Origin: CAZTLE01 sp964614415
Lineage (GTDB): Bacteria; Bacteroidota; Bacteroidia; Flavobacteriales; Flavobacteriaceae
Length of the DNA: 30,930 nt
NCBI GenBank assembly: GCA_964614415.1
Contig: CAZTLE010000021.1
Span: 1 to 30,930 of the forward strand
Direction: 5' to 3'
Shown here: positions 9,084 to 17,812 of the stretch, piece after piece
Layout: every line of letters starts with the position of its first letter
Position numbering within the stretch: the first letter of the stretch is position 1
Position numbers and translations under genes: made by a program
The notes under the pieces: model-generated
Seen by the model: only the letters and a program-made list of their open reading frames with translations
What the model was told of the DNA's origin: nothing
The model's database searches: none

Positions 9084-12000
9084 CTATACATCTGTTTTGA
9101 GCATAGTTATTATTTCTTTAATGTGCTTTCTATACTCGTCAGGTATGATTCGCTCCTTTTCAAAAGACTCAAAGTCATCAAGGAAGGCATCCTTATACTT
9201 TGGATACCCTGCATCCGCATCAAAGTCCATGTCCTTGTAGAATAGGTAAAGTTCTTTGGCTTCCTTTACACGGCCCTGGAAAAGCAACGCCGGAGGGACA
9301 TTGGTATAAAAATATGGATTGTCCTCGTATATCTCTATTCCTTTATTCAGAGTTACTTCTGCCTCCTTAAACCTTCCTGTTAGCAGTTGATACCAGGCAA
9401 GGCTGTTATAGTCCTGAGCCACGGTCTCCCTAGTCTCGAGATCATCTTGAAGTATGAGGAGGTGATCATCAAGTCGTACGACGGCCTCATACAAGGACAC
9501 CCGATATCCCGTAGCACTTTTTAGTAATATCTGTTTTTTAAAGTAACTTATATCCTCTTTTAATTGCTCAATTCCCTGATCAAGATAAATTTCCGAAAAC
9601 AGGTCCATCCCATACTCATTTATATACTTATACAAAATGAATTTTATGTTACTGTAATTATTGTTTTTCAGTATCTTATTCAAAAAGTACATAATATTTT
9701 CTCTGTCTCTTTTTCTAAGAAAATACCGGTAGTATTCTCCTAGTGCGCCTAAGTGATCGGATGTTAAAAAAGTAGAATTGTCGATCTCGACGTTACCCTT
9801 TGATGCTATCTCGAACCGTCTTAATTGAATCTTAGCCAGGATTCTGAAGTGTTGCGTATTTGAAGGCTCAAGTAACGTACGGTGTTGTGCTAATTCTAGC
9901 GCCTTATCATTTTCGTCGAACATTTGATAAAACTCGATGATGTCGTTTATCTTATTCAGATAATCCCTTATATCTTCATCCTTTGACTTAGGCGTCACTT
10001 TGTCCTTGTACTGAGCTACATATTCTTTGTACTCATCCATTTTACTCGAGATTGATATGGAATCCGGTATCGCTATCTTGTCAAAGGCTTTGTTTTCTAT
10101 GGACTCTCCTTCTTCAATAAAATGTCCCGACAATTTTGCAAAGGATACATCATGATCATCGGCCAGTTTGTGCAGTTTTAAAAACGACAGTCGCACCATA
10201 TAGGGCACCTTGGTATCGTACTTGCTGAAATATTCACTAAAATCATCTATTCCCCTGTACTCAAACTCCCTGGGATAGTTTTGAATATAAATATTGTAGG
10301 GTTTTTGATTGCCCGAAACATCGCATAGAATGGTAAATCTCTTTTTTACTTGCTTGCGATATAGTCTATCCAAAGAATCTGCCGTTTCGAAGTCGACTTT
10401 TCCATATTCCCCTTTTCTGTAAAGAATGGCCAATTTTTCGGTTGCGCTACTTATGCCCCATCTGGATGCAAATTCCAGGTACGTCTTGGAATTCTCATAT
10501 TCCCCCTGACTAAAATACCAATTGCCTATATACCAATTCGCCCACCAAAAGTATTGTCTCAGGTAGTAATCAAAAGGATATTTTTCGATTATTGGTGAAA
10601 AGAGAGCTTCCATTCTTCGCAAGCCGTCTACTGCCAAATCTATTTTATCATTTTCACAGTTTAGTAATAACTGCTTGTAGATTGCTTTACAATACCATTC
10701 ATACTTATCATTATGTTCTGAGGTGTCGGACAGCAGTTTTGTGTTCTCAAAATACTTTCTGGCCCTCTCGAAATAGTCCTGGGCAAGCAGATAATCTTTA
10801 TCCCTGTATAACTCTCCCATGCGAGAATAACTATCCGCCGCAATATGAGCAATGGTGGTTATCTCTCCATAATCTGTGGCGCTGCTACTAAATGCAGAAG
10901 TAATATCTTCAAGGAACTTAACTTTCTTTTCATTCTCAAGTATCTTCTTGTCCCCAGTCATCCCGTTTGCCCTCTTGGTCATTAGGTCCAACGCTTGAAT
11001 TACTTTGTCATAGGTCGCTTTTAGTCTTATCAAATCCAACGGCAGAACAGAGCCCTTATCAAAAACCCTTACCCAGTTGTCCTTAGCCCGAATCAAATAA
11101 TTCAATCGATCTTCTTCATTTCCCTGTAAATTGGCAATTTCGGCCATTCTGGAGACAACAGCGGCTATCAATAAACTACAATTGGTATTTTGCGGATCCA
11201 AATGCAGAAAGTCTTCCAGATCATCGGCCGTTGTTGCAAGCAACTGCATGGCCTCATCATACTTGTTTTCCCTGGTTAGATCATAGGACGAATTATACTT
11301 ACAGGACGCATCGGTAAGCAAAGCTATATTTCCGGAACCGGGAAGGCTTTCAATAATTCCCGCCAAATCACATCCCGCACGTTCATAATGTGTCTTGTCT
11401 TCGGCTGATAACACCGAATCCGGCAACAACGCAATATTTCTTTGATACGCAGCCAGTCCTCTTTTGTATACCAAATTGGTACTGTCAATAGTAATAGCCC
11501 TGTTAATATAGGTGATCGCATTATGGTAGTGCGTGAGGGCTTCTTTATCCTTGCTTTTTTCAACCGCGAGTCTTGCCAAAGAGTTTTCGATGCCCGCAAG
11601 ACCTTTATATAAATTGGCGGACCGATCCTGATAGTTCCTGGAAATTTCGTAGGCCGTACTCAACATCTGCTCTGCCTCTTCATTGCGCTCTCTGTTCATT
11701 AGATGCCATGAATAATAGTATGCAGATTCCAACAATGTCAGTATTAACTTCTCAGGTATGGGCCGTCCTCTTTTCGAAAACCCTTCAATGGCGTTCAGCG
11801 ACTGTTCATACGCAATTTGATAATCCGACAAATAATCACCCTCCCCCATTTTTTCCTTTGTGAACGCCTTGCTATAATGTATTCTCGCTACTTCCCAATC
11901 ATAGCTCGAGCCTCCCGTATTCTCTTTTATGTATTCATAGTTGGGAAGAATTAGTTGTAAAATCTCATTTTGCAATGGAGCAAGGCCAATGATACTGGCA

Positions 12001-12296
12001 TTTTCATCCTTTTGTAGGAGGTCGGTAATTTCTCCCAGTAAAACGCCCAGTGTCTGAACGGTCTTTTCCGATTGAATTTTAAGTGTTTCTATTTTACTAA
12101 ACGTGTCAAGAATCAATTCATCGATTTCCTGACTGCGTGCAGGGTCACATTTACGAGCGGCCTGAAGTTTTAGAATTGCATCGCGATAATTTTCCTTCTG
12201 AACGGCCTTCTCTGCATCGGTAATCATTTGTTCACAGGGTGTTTGAGCGGCAGCACCGTATGCGAACAGGAATATTGTAAAAATCAACGTTCTCAT
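9084..12296 (-). CDS. Exported 1070-residue TPR repeat protein of the four-gene operon
   Basis: The N-terminus MRTLIFTIFLFAYGAAAQ looks like a signal peptide with cleavage near residue 17-18; the Cys at 21 lacks a lipobox, so a lipoprotein is unlikely. The mature protein is almost wholly helical with TPR-like pairs. Clear ones are near the start (ENYRDAILKLQAARKCDP), near residues 200-290 (KDKEALTHYHNAITYINRAI, NLVYKRGLAAYQRNIALLP) and near the end (YNSLAWYQLLTGRFKEAEVT, then LFQGRVKEAKELYLFYK). No enzymatic motif was seen. The first segment resembles TPR tails often found fused behind STAND NTPases or peptidases in Bacteroidetes; here it is a separate gene whose ATG overlaps the stop of the NTPase gene by 4 bases. 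Expected in the periplasm as a scaffold or sensor; that role is inferred. Confidence 0.88.
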   Translation of the reverse strand: MRTLIFTIFLFAYGAAAQTPCEQMITDAEKAVQKENYRDAILKLQAARKCDPARSQEIDELILDTFSKIETLKIQSEKTVQTLGVLLGEITDLLQKDENASIIGLAPLQNEILQLILPNYEYIKENTGGSSYDWEVARIHYSKAFTKEKMGEGDYLSDYQIAYEQSLNAIEGFSKRGRPIPEKLILTLLESAYYYSWHLMNRERNEEAEQMLSTAYEISRNYQDRSANLYKGLAGIENSLARLAVEKSKDKEALTHYHNAITYINRAITIDSTNLVYKRGLAAYQRNIALLPDSVLSAEDKTHYERAGCDLAGIIESLPGSGNIALLTDASCKYNSSYDLTRENKYDEAMQLLATTADDLEDFLHLDPQNTNCSLLIAAVVSRMAEIANLQGNEEDRLNYLIRAKDNWVRVFDKGSVLPLDLIRLKATYDKVIQALDLMTKRANGMTGDKKILENEKKVKFLEDITSAFSSSATDYGEITTIAHIAADSYSRMGELYRDKDYLLAQDYFERARKYFENTKLLSDTSEHNDKYEWYCKAIYKQLLLNCENDKIDLAVDGLRRMEALFSPIIEKYPFDYYLRQYFWWANWYIGNWYFSQGEYENSKTYLEFASRWGISSATEKLAILYRKGEYGKVDFETADSLDRLYRKQVKKRFTILCDVSGNQKPYNIYIQNYPREFEYRGIDDFSEYFSKYDTKVPYMVRLSFLKLHKLADDHDVSFAKLSGHFIEEGESIENKAFDKIAIPDSISISSKMDEYKEYVAQYKDKVTPKSKDEDIRDYLNKINDIIEFYQMFDENDKALELAQHRTLLEPSNTQHFRILAKIQLRRFEIASKGNVEIDNSTFLTSDHLGALGEYYRYFLRKRDRENIMYFLNKILKNNNYSNIKFILYKYINEYGMDLFSEIYLDQGIEQLKEDISYFKKQILLKSATGYRVSLYEAVVRLDDHLLILQDDLETRETVAQDYNSLAWYQLLTGRFKEAEVTLNKGIEIYEDNPYFYTNVPPALLFQGRVKEAKELYLFYKDMDFDADAGYPKYKDAFLDDFESFEKERIIPDEYRKHIKEIITMLKTDV

Positions 12297-13915
12297 AATC
12301 CATTAGTACTTTTAAATCTCTTTATTCTTTCCAGGGTATTATCCGTAGAATCAATAGCCTTTATATTGTCAAGTTCACCAAGTGCATTTGCTATATAACC
12401 TGCATTGATGTATGATTGGGCATTATCAAATAATTTGTCGATTTCCAGAGATTTGCGTGTTTTTTGCTCGACCTGGAATTTCTCCAAATTTTCTTCAGCG
12501 TCCTGCTGAGCGTCCTCTGCTACTTTTTGTGCTGCCTGGGCTTCTCTGGCATTCCACCATGAATAGCCGGTAAGACCAATGAGTAATAAAACAACCACCA
12601 CGACCGAAGCAATATAATTTCTCCGCTTCCTGAAAAAGTCCCGACGGCTTTTTGAAATAAACTTCTGCTTGTCCTTATCTAATTCCAGCTGATCGAGATA
12701 CGGTTTTACATAGAGATAGGTATCCCGGTCCATAAGCGTTTTTCTGCGCTTATACGATTGATATTGCTGGTCGATCAAATTTTCAATATCGAACAGATTT
12801 CGTTCTTTGGCGTCGAGCTTTTCAAAGGTCTTGACGGCCAGGCTATCGTGCGTAAATTCATAGAACTCGGGCGAATGTTCCAGTTCCGTAAGTATTTTGG
12901 AATTGAGAAAATGCTTTATATAGGTGGCTATGGTTTTATCCGGGATCCCTTTCTTTCTATTTGCTAAGGCTTGTTTAATATCCTGTTGACTGGCGCTCTT
13001 TTTAGTTCCGTCCTTGGTGATAAAAGATTTGAGAATTTTCCAGCCTATATCCGGGGTTTCTAGACTGTTTACCTGTTCTTCAAGAAATTCGGCAAGAACA
13101 TCATCTACCTTTCCCGTGCGTTCTATAAGCGCCGGGTCGAAAACGTATACTCCATCCTGGGAGTATGCATTTTTATACAGTTTATCCAAATACACCTGCA
13201 GATAGGTAAGTTCGACAGTAAGCTCGTCTTCAGAAAGAATATCGATAACCTGTTCCAGAAATACCTCTTTCTCGCTATCACTAATGACTATGGACGCATT
13301 TGCCGTACAACTCCTGTCTATTACTTCCCGCACCTCCCGGGTACGCATGCGCTCTATTCGAATCCTGTTGTCAAATAATTTGTGTACAACCGCCTCCATT
13401 GAGGACAAATAGGCTATGTACTCCTCCCGTATAATTAATATAACCGTACAACTGAGTTTTGATTCCGTGATCAACTTTACGTGACGATAAAACTCTTCCT
13501 GCTCTTCTTCACTTCCCAGAATGAATAGCTCCTCCAACTGGTCGAAAACAAGGTAGATGGGTTTGAATTGTTCGAGATAGAGACTTTCAATTAATTGCAA
13601 TAGTTCAGGTTCATCCGGATCCAAATCCTCCGGTGACAATTCGGTGGAGGTAGCCTGACGCAAACCGTCGAACAGACTGGCATTAATATTATCCTGTCGC
13701 CTTATATAGAGAGAAAACCAGTTTTCATCGCTAAACTTGGTGGCAAGTCCGCAAAGGATCAGGCTGGTTTTTCCTGTCCCGGAAGCGCCATATACCAATA
13801 ACAAATTCGATTTGAAAACCCGATGAAATAATTCCTCGATCTCCTTGTTCCTTCCAAAGAACAGGTCTTTGTCCTCCTTGGTATAGGCTTCTAAAAATTT
13901 AAACGGACTCTTCAT
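12293..13915 (-). CDS. nSTAND1-type P-loop NTPase with a transmembrane segment
   Basis: A 540-residue protein opening with the hallmark of nSTAND1 NTPases, PFKFLEAYTKEDKDLFFGR (4-21). Walker A GASGTGKT is at 43-50, Walker B YLVFDQLEELF at 121-131, and a sensor-type Arg in LIIREEY near 163. A winged-helix-like region ends in FTHDSLA (354-360), a motif typical of the end of this module. RDFFRKRRN precedes one membrane helix (about 434-453), so by the positive-inside rule the NTPase faces the cytoplasm. The last ~85 residues (coiled coil, then a TPR-like segment) would lie in the periplasm. STAND proteins are signal-dependent switches that oligomerise on NTP binding, commonly in immune and cell-death pathways. 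Many relatives carry long WD40 or TPR arrays; here the tail is short and a large TPR protein is encoded next door. The start overlaps the upstream stop as ATGA. Confidence 0.92.
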   Translation of the reverse strand: MKSPFKFLEAYTKEDKDLFFGRNKEIEELFHRVFKSNLLLVYGASGTGKTSLILCGLATKFSDENWFSLYIRRQDNINASLFDGLRQATSTELSPEDLDPDEPELLQLIESLYLEQFKPIYLVFDQLEELFILGSEEEQEEFYRHVKLITESKLSCTVILIIREEYIAYLSSMEAVVHKLFDNRIRIERMRTREVREVIDRSCTANASIVISDSEKEVFLEQVIDILSEDELTVELTYLQVYLDKLYKNAYSQDGVYVFDPALIERTGKVDDVLAEFLEEQVNSLETPDIGWKILKSFITKDGTKKSASQQDIKQALANRKKGIPDKTIATYIKHFLNSKILTELEHSPEFYEFTHDSLAVKTFEKLDAKERNLFDIENLIDQQYQSYKRRKTLMDRDTYLYVKPYLDQLELDKDKQKFISKSRRDFFRKRRNYIASVVVVVLLLIGLTGYSWWNAREAQAAQKVAEDAQQDAEENLEKFQVEQKTRKSLEIDKLFDNAQSYINAGYIANALGELDNIKAIDSTDNTLERIKRFKSTNGL

Positions 13916-14934
13916 ACTGAAAGCACTTCAAAAAAATTGTCCCATTGTCTCCCAAAAATATCTGCCTCGGGCATATTGCTTAGTTCCTGTATATCTGTCT
14001 CGTTCACGAAAGAATATTGTATCTTATTCTTATCATTCTCCAGGTACATGTAGAGGCCGTGCATCACCTGGCTACTTCCACGGGATTCAAGCAGCGGTTC
14101 GGTGTTTATCACAAAGGGAGACAGGTTTAGATACGATCCCATACTTTGGAGGTTCTCAAGCAAAAGGACACTATAACTCTCCGAATAACTGTCCAATTCA
14201 ATATACCCACCGATGAATTCCGATCTCTGGCTGTTTAGGTAGTCAAACTCATGGCCGTAACTCACCTTACTCAATTTGGGTTTTGACACCTGTATTTTTT
14301 TAACGCTTACGAGTGGATACTTTACCAGGAATGCTGCTTGTACCATTATGTTGGCAAGGATCTCTTCCACATAATGACAAGTGAGTTCTTCTTTGAAATG
14401 AATTTCTTTGTTTCTTGAGACGGTAAGCTTTTCGATTTCCTGAATTAAGTGCCCGGTCCGCTCCTTAATATCCTTGTCTTTGAAAAAGATGGGAAGCTCT
14501 TCTTCAAACATAATCGTACTGCTAGCCCTTATTATACCAAGAAAAGTGCCTATGGTAGGTTTTTTTAAACTAGCACATTGGGTAATTAAATCGGCCGATA
14601 GTTTTATGCTGGGATCCAAATTCTTTGCATCCCATAGCTGGACAAGCCAACAGAATGAGAGAAATTGAGAAATGCGCTCTGCTACCCGGAATATCTTTAG
14701 TAATCTATTCTGATCCCGAATATTATAGGAGGAAGAGAACAAATGTGTCAACTCCTTACTTATAGGCCATGGAAAGCTTTCTATGATTTTACCTCCTCTT
14801 TTTTGAATTGCCAAAGGCCCGGTTCTCCTGGAAATCAATTCCAGTTCGTAATAAAGATCAGAATCGGGTGTAGCAACTTCTAACAGTGCCTCAAAGCAAG
14901 GTTCTATAAGACCGGCGTTAATATTTACATCCAT
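13912..14934 (-). CDS. HEPN-motif protein, first gene of the four-gene operon
   Basis: A 340-residue soluble protein with no signal peptide. The middle is helical (IFRVAERISQFLSFCWLVQL, 81-100; then KKPTIGTFLGIIR) and leads to SRNKEIHF at 173-180. R174-N175-x3-H179 fits the RX4H catalytic motif of HEPN ribonucleases, including the polar residue after Arg. The pattern of a long hydrophobic helix, a 'PTIG..LGIIR' turn and then the RN...H helix resembles HEPN-like proteins found beside NTPases and kinases in other bacteria. The C-terminal ~130 residues look beta-rich and are unassigned. It shares a 4-base ATGA overlap with the STAND gene, so the two products are probably made together. A toxin-like RNase controlled by the NTPase is the obvious model but is inferred. 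The HEPN fold could also be inactive and act only in binding. Confidence 0.8.
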   Translation of the reverse strand: MDVNINAGLIEPCFEALLEVATPDSDLYYELELISRRTGPLAIQKRGGKIIESFPWPISKELTHLFSSSYNIRDQNRLLKIFRVAERISQFLSFCWLVQLWDAKNLDPSIKLSADLITQCASLKKPTIGTFLGIIRASSTIMFEEELPIFFKDKDIKERTGHLIQEIEKLTVSRNKEIHFKEELTCHYVEEILANIMVQAAFLVKYPLVSVKKIQVSKPKLSKVSYGHEFDYLNSQRSEFIGGYIELDSYSESYSVLLLENLQSMGSYLNLSPFVINTEPLLESRGSSQVMHGLYMYLENDKNKIQYSFVNETDIQELSNMPEADIFGRQWDNFFEVLSV

Positions 14935-15659
14935 ACTTTACAATACGAGTGAATTACCAAAATCAACATCACGTCATTCATCAGGGGCACGCTTCAAACT
15001 TCAAAAGAAGTAAATTCAAGTTGCTCAGATTAAGACTTTCTTACTTCCAGACAGCATTACAACACTAAATAAGATGTCTGGACTAAAAACGTACGCTATC
15101 AACTTGAAATCATAAGAACGCGTGCACGCGAGATTTTACCGCTAGCAATTAATAGGGGAGAATAAAACGCATGGCTTCCGGCGCTAACCAGAAATTGCGA
15201 AGAGATTTACATAAAACTTATGGGGATTACTAAGATATAAATAATTAATTGATATTCTATGTTTTATTAACAACCTTCACTTTCAATATCACGTGGCCGG
15301 AACCATAAAATTGACCCTTGTATTTCTAAAGACCTCAAATTTTTGAATAATGAATAGCCAAGCTCTACCCAAGGTTCTCTGTTATAGTTCCACTTATCTG
15401 ATGTAAGTGCCGGGCTGCACTTCTTCGACATACATGACGGACAGGGAACCCTGCTTTGGCAGCAGAAATTGATGAAATACTAATACTGTTCCTACCCTTC
15501 TGCTCAAGCGAATGATTACCAGCGATTGCTCGCTTGTTTATTAGAACTAGTTCGTAGTTTTTACAAATCGAGTCCTGGAGGTAAGCTAACTTACGTTGTC
15601 GATCTCAATCCCGATAATTTGCAGATGCTTCTTGATCGGCGTATCTGTCGAAGCAATTT
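14935..15659 (-). other. 725-bp non-coding stretch: leader of the HEPN/STAND operon and 3' region of the transport operon
   Basis: I find no convincing gene here. It must hold the promoter of the HEPN/STAND operon, but no clear TTTG / TAnnTTTG pair was found. It contains the palindrome at 15119-15130, an interrupted palindrome CAGGG-AA-CCCTG at 15442-15453, and a stem CAAGCGA (15505-15511) / TCGCTTG (15530-15536), which has a competing short arm AGCGA at 15521-15525. A 61-codon stop-free stretch at 15477-15659 (+) is discussed among the rejected items. Confidence 0.5.
15119..15130. promoter_or_regulatory. Perfect 12-bp palindrome CGCGTGCACGCG
   Basis: CGCGTGCACGCG is a perfect self-complementary 12-mer, 185 bp upstream of the first gene of the HEPN/STAND operon, in otherwise AT-rich DNA. 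It is a reasonable operator candidate; it could also be chance or a methylase recognition site. Confidence 0.35.
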
Positions 15660-17084
15660 CTAGAAAACGTTCTCTCCTCTGTAATAATCTAATATTTTAA
15701 CCCGTAGCAAGTATTCGAATTTAGCATTCGTCAGATTGATTCTTGCATTATCCAGATTATTCTTACTGCTGATGTAATTCAAGAAGTTGGAAATACCGTT
15801 GCTAAATCTTATTTCATTAATTCGGAAAGATTCCTGATATGCAACAACCTGTTTTTGAAGACTCTCATAACGCCTGAATGCAGCTTCCATATCAAAATGT
15901 ACCTGATCGATGGCATTCTTTATTTCCAAATGGGTTTGCTCACGCTGAACCAGAGATTCTTCTACTCTGATCTTTTCCAGAGCTACATTGTTCTTGGCAC
16001 TAAAGCCATTTATTAAAGGAATATTTACCGCTATTCCAATCACAGTATTTAAATTGTTGTCTAATTGATCAGTATAACTGATGCTTTGCGATTCAAATGA
16101 AGTTCTCTCTGTTAAAACAGGGAGGTCCTCACCTCCTACTGTTACAAAATCTCCTGTTTCGACAATGCTGGTCCCGGTAGCATTAAACGTTTCGGCCACG
16201 CTGGAGTAATTTGTATTTACCCCGGCAAAGAGGGACACTTCCGGAGTAAACTGGGATTTTGCCACACTTACCCCTTTTTTCGCCGCTTCAATTCGCAATT
16301 CATTTGCCTTGAATGTTGCCAAATTTTGAAGTGCCTCCTGATACACCTCGTCTGCTGAAAGCGCATATTTTTCAAGATCCAGTATCATTTCTTCCGGATC
16401 AACGGATACATCTTCCGGGAGATTTAAAAGTCTGATCAAGTTAAGCCTGGCATTGTTTAAAGAAGATTCTGAAGTCAGAATATTGGTTTCGTCATTGGCG
16501 ATCTGTCCTAATATATCAGCGTAATCAGCAGGATTTCCGGATTCGTTCTTAAAAAAGTCTTCCTGAATTTTGAGTTGTTTATTAGTGGCTTCGAAACGCT
16601 GTTTATTCAGTTCCAGAATGGCTTTGCTATTTAATACCTGCAAATAAGCCAACGTGACATTTAAAACAAGATCTTGTTTGGCAGCTTCGATCTCGAGTTG
16701 TGATGCTTGTCGGTTTAATCCGTTTTGTTTTGCCGCGTTTAATAGTCTGAATCCGTTAAATACGGTCATATTTAAGTTTAAACCCATGTTCGAGAAAGTC
16801 AGCTCCTGCGTGATAAAGTCGTTGGTGAAAGGGTCAATACTTCGACCATCATTAACACCCAAATTGAAATTTCCATTAACACTCGGCAATAAATTAGCCT
16901 TAGCCTGTTGGTGATTAATTTTGGCCGTATTTGCGCGTAAATTTGCTGATCTTAAATCAAGATTGTTTTCAAGTGCTATTGAAATACATTCATTTAAGGA
17001 ATAAGTCTCTTTATCGATTTCCTGAGCATAGCTAACCACGCTCATCATCAAAGTGAGCTTAAGAATGATGACTTTATGTTTCAT
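15660..17084 (-). CDS. TolC-family outer-membrane efflux protein
   Basis: A 474-residue protein with a signal peptide (MKHKVIILKLTLMMSVVSYA, 1-20) followed by YSLNECISIALENNLDLR, the usual opening of the outer membrane efflux (OEP) domain. Two OEP halves follow: the first up to about residue 240, with the AYLQVLNSKAILELN helix, and the second about 255-460, with NNLNTVIGIAVNIPLINGFS and the helical hairpin FLNYISSKNNLDNARINLT. Length and pattern match a TolC-type trimeric channel-tunnel. It is the last gene of the long transport operon, 11 bases after an ATPase gene, so it should supply the outer-membrane exit for the MacB-like transporters. No periplasmic adaptor (HlyD/MacA type) is encoded beside it, which is unusual for a complete tripartite pump. 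Confidence 0.93.
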   Translation of the reverse strand: MKHKVIILKLTLMMSVVSYAQEIDKETYSLNECISIALENNLDLRSANLRANTAKINHQQAKANLLPSVNGNFNLGVNDGRSIDPFTNDFITQELTFSNMGLNLNMTVFNGFRLLNAAKQNGLNRQASQLEIEAAKQDLVLNVTLAYLQVLNSKAILELNKQRFEATNKQLKIQEDFFKNESGNPADYADILGQIANDETNILTSESSLNNARLNLIRLLNLPEDVSVDPEEMILDLEKYALSADEVYQEALQNLATFKANELRIEAAKKGVSVAKSQFTPEVSLFAGVNTNYSSVAETFNATGTSIVETGDFVTVGGEDLPVLTERTSFESQSISYTDQLDNNLNTVIGIAVNIPLINGFSAKNNVALEKIRVEESLVQREQTHLEIKNAIDQVHFDMEAAFRRYESLQKQVVAYQESFRINEIRFSNGISNFLNYISSKNNLDNARINLTNAKFEYLLRVKILDYYRGENVF

Positions 17085-17095
17085 GATTTCCTGAC

Positions 17096-17773
17096 TTATT
17101 GAGAGACTATTTTCCCATCGAGCAGATTGACAATTCTTGAGCCATATGCGGCATTAGTTTCAGAATGTGTGGCCTGTATAATGGTGACACCTTCTTTATT
17201 CAGTTCGGCAAATAGTTCCATGATCTCCGTACTTTGTTTTGAGTTGAGGTTACCCGTAGGTTCATCCGCCAGAATTAATTTCGGTTCTCCAACGAGTGCT
17301 CTGGCTATGCCTACCAATTGTTGTTGACCACCACTTAATTGCTGCGGAAACAAATCTTTTTTACCAACAATATTGAACCTGTCTAGCATATCTGCGACCA
17401 TGGCCTTGCGCTCGGAAGACTTCACATTCTTGTAGAGCAATGGTGTGTCGATATTCTCGTAGACTGTTAATTCATCAATGAGATGGTATGCCTGAAAAAC
17501 AAAACCTATATATTCTTTGTAAAGCTTCGAACGGTCTTTTTCTTTCATGCGATGAACGGGCTCCCCTAAAAAAGTGTATCCTCCGCTGGTAAATGCATCC
17601 AGCATTCCTATGCAATTGAGGAGCGTAGATTTCCCGGAACCTGAAGGCCCCATCAATGAGATGAATTCACCTTCTTCAACCTCTAAGTTGATATCATCGA
17701 GAATAGCTACTTTATTGCTTCCTGAATTTACTGTTCTGGAAGCTTCATGTAAACTTAATATCGTATTTGCCAT
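17096..17773 (-). CDS. ABC transporter ATPase, LolD/MacB type (second ATPase of the operon)
   Basis: A 225-residue nucleotide-binding subunit. Walker A GPSGSGKST is at 42-50, Q-loop Gln 94 (FVFQAYHLIDELTVYENI), signature LSGGQ 146-150, Walker B LILADEP 166-172 with catalytic E171, and H-loop His 203. All motifs needed for ATP hydrolysis are present. The residue after LSGGQQQ is Leu, where the paralogue at 30104-30781 and most relatives have Arg. The FQAYHLIDELTVYENI segment and total length match the MacB/LolD family, which powers FtsX-type permeases. The gene sits between the fifth permease gene (39 bases upstream) and the TolC gene (11 bases downstream), so it is probably translated from the common transcript. 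Confidence 0.95.
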   Translation of the reverse strand: MANTILSLHEASRTVNSGSNKVAILDDINLEVEEGEFISLMGPSGSGKSTLLNCIGMLDAFTSGGYTFLGEPVHRMKEKDRSKLYKEYIGFVFQAYHLIDELTVYENIDTPLLYKNVKSSERKAMVADMLDRFNIVGKKDLFPQQLSGGQQQLVGIARALVGEPKLILADEPTGNLNSKQSTEIMELFAELNKEGVTIIQATHSETNAAYGSRIVNLLDGKIVSQ

Positions 17774-17812
17774 TTGATTCTTGTTGTTTTGATTAATGAT
17801 TCGCCCCTAATT

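Noticed and set aside
10592..11863. Plus-strand frames of 96-99 codons opposite the TPR gene
   Set aside because: They are shadows of the 1070-residue gene, with unlikely composition and no initiation signals.
15477..15659. 61-codon stop-free stretch on the plus strand (reads ...KLTYVVDLNPDNLQMLLD...), preceded in frame by LHFFDIHDGQGTLLWQQK and a stop
   Set aside because: It could be a decayed gene, but there is no start, no recognisable family, and other frames on both strands are open over similar lengths. At this length chance is a sufficient explanation.
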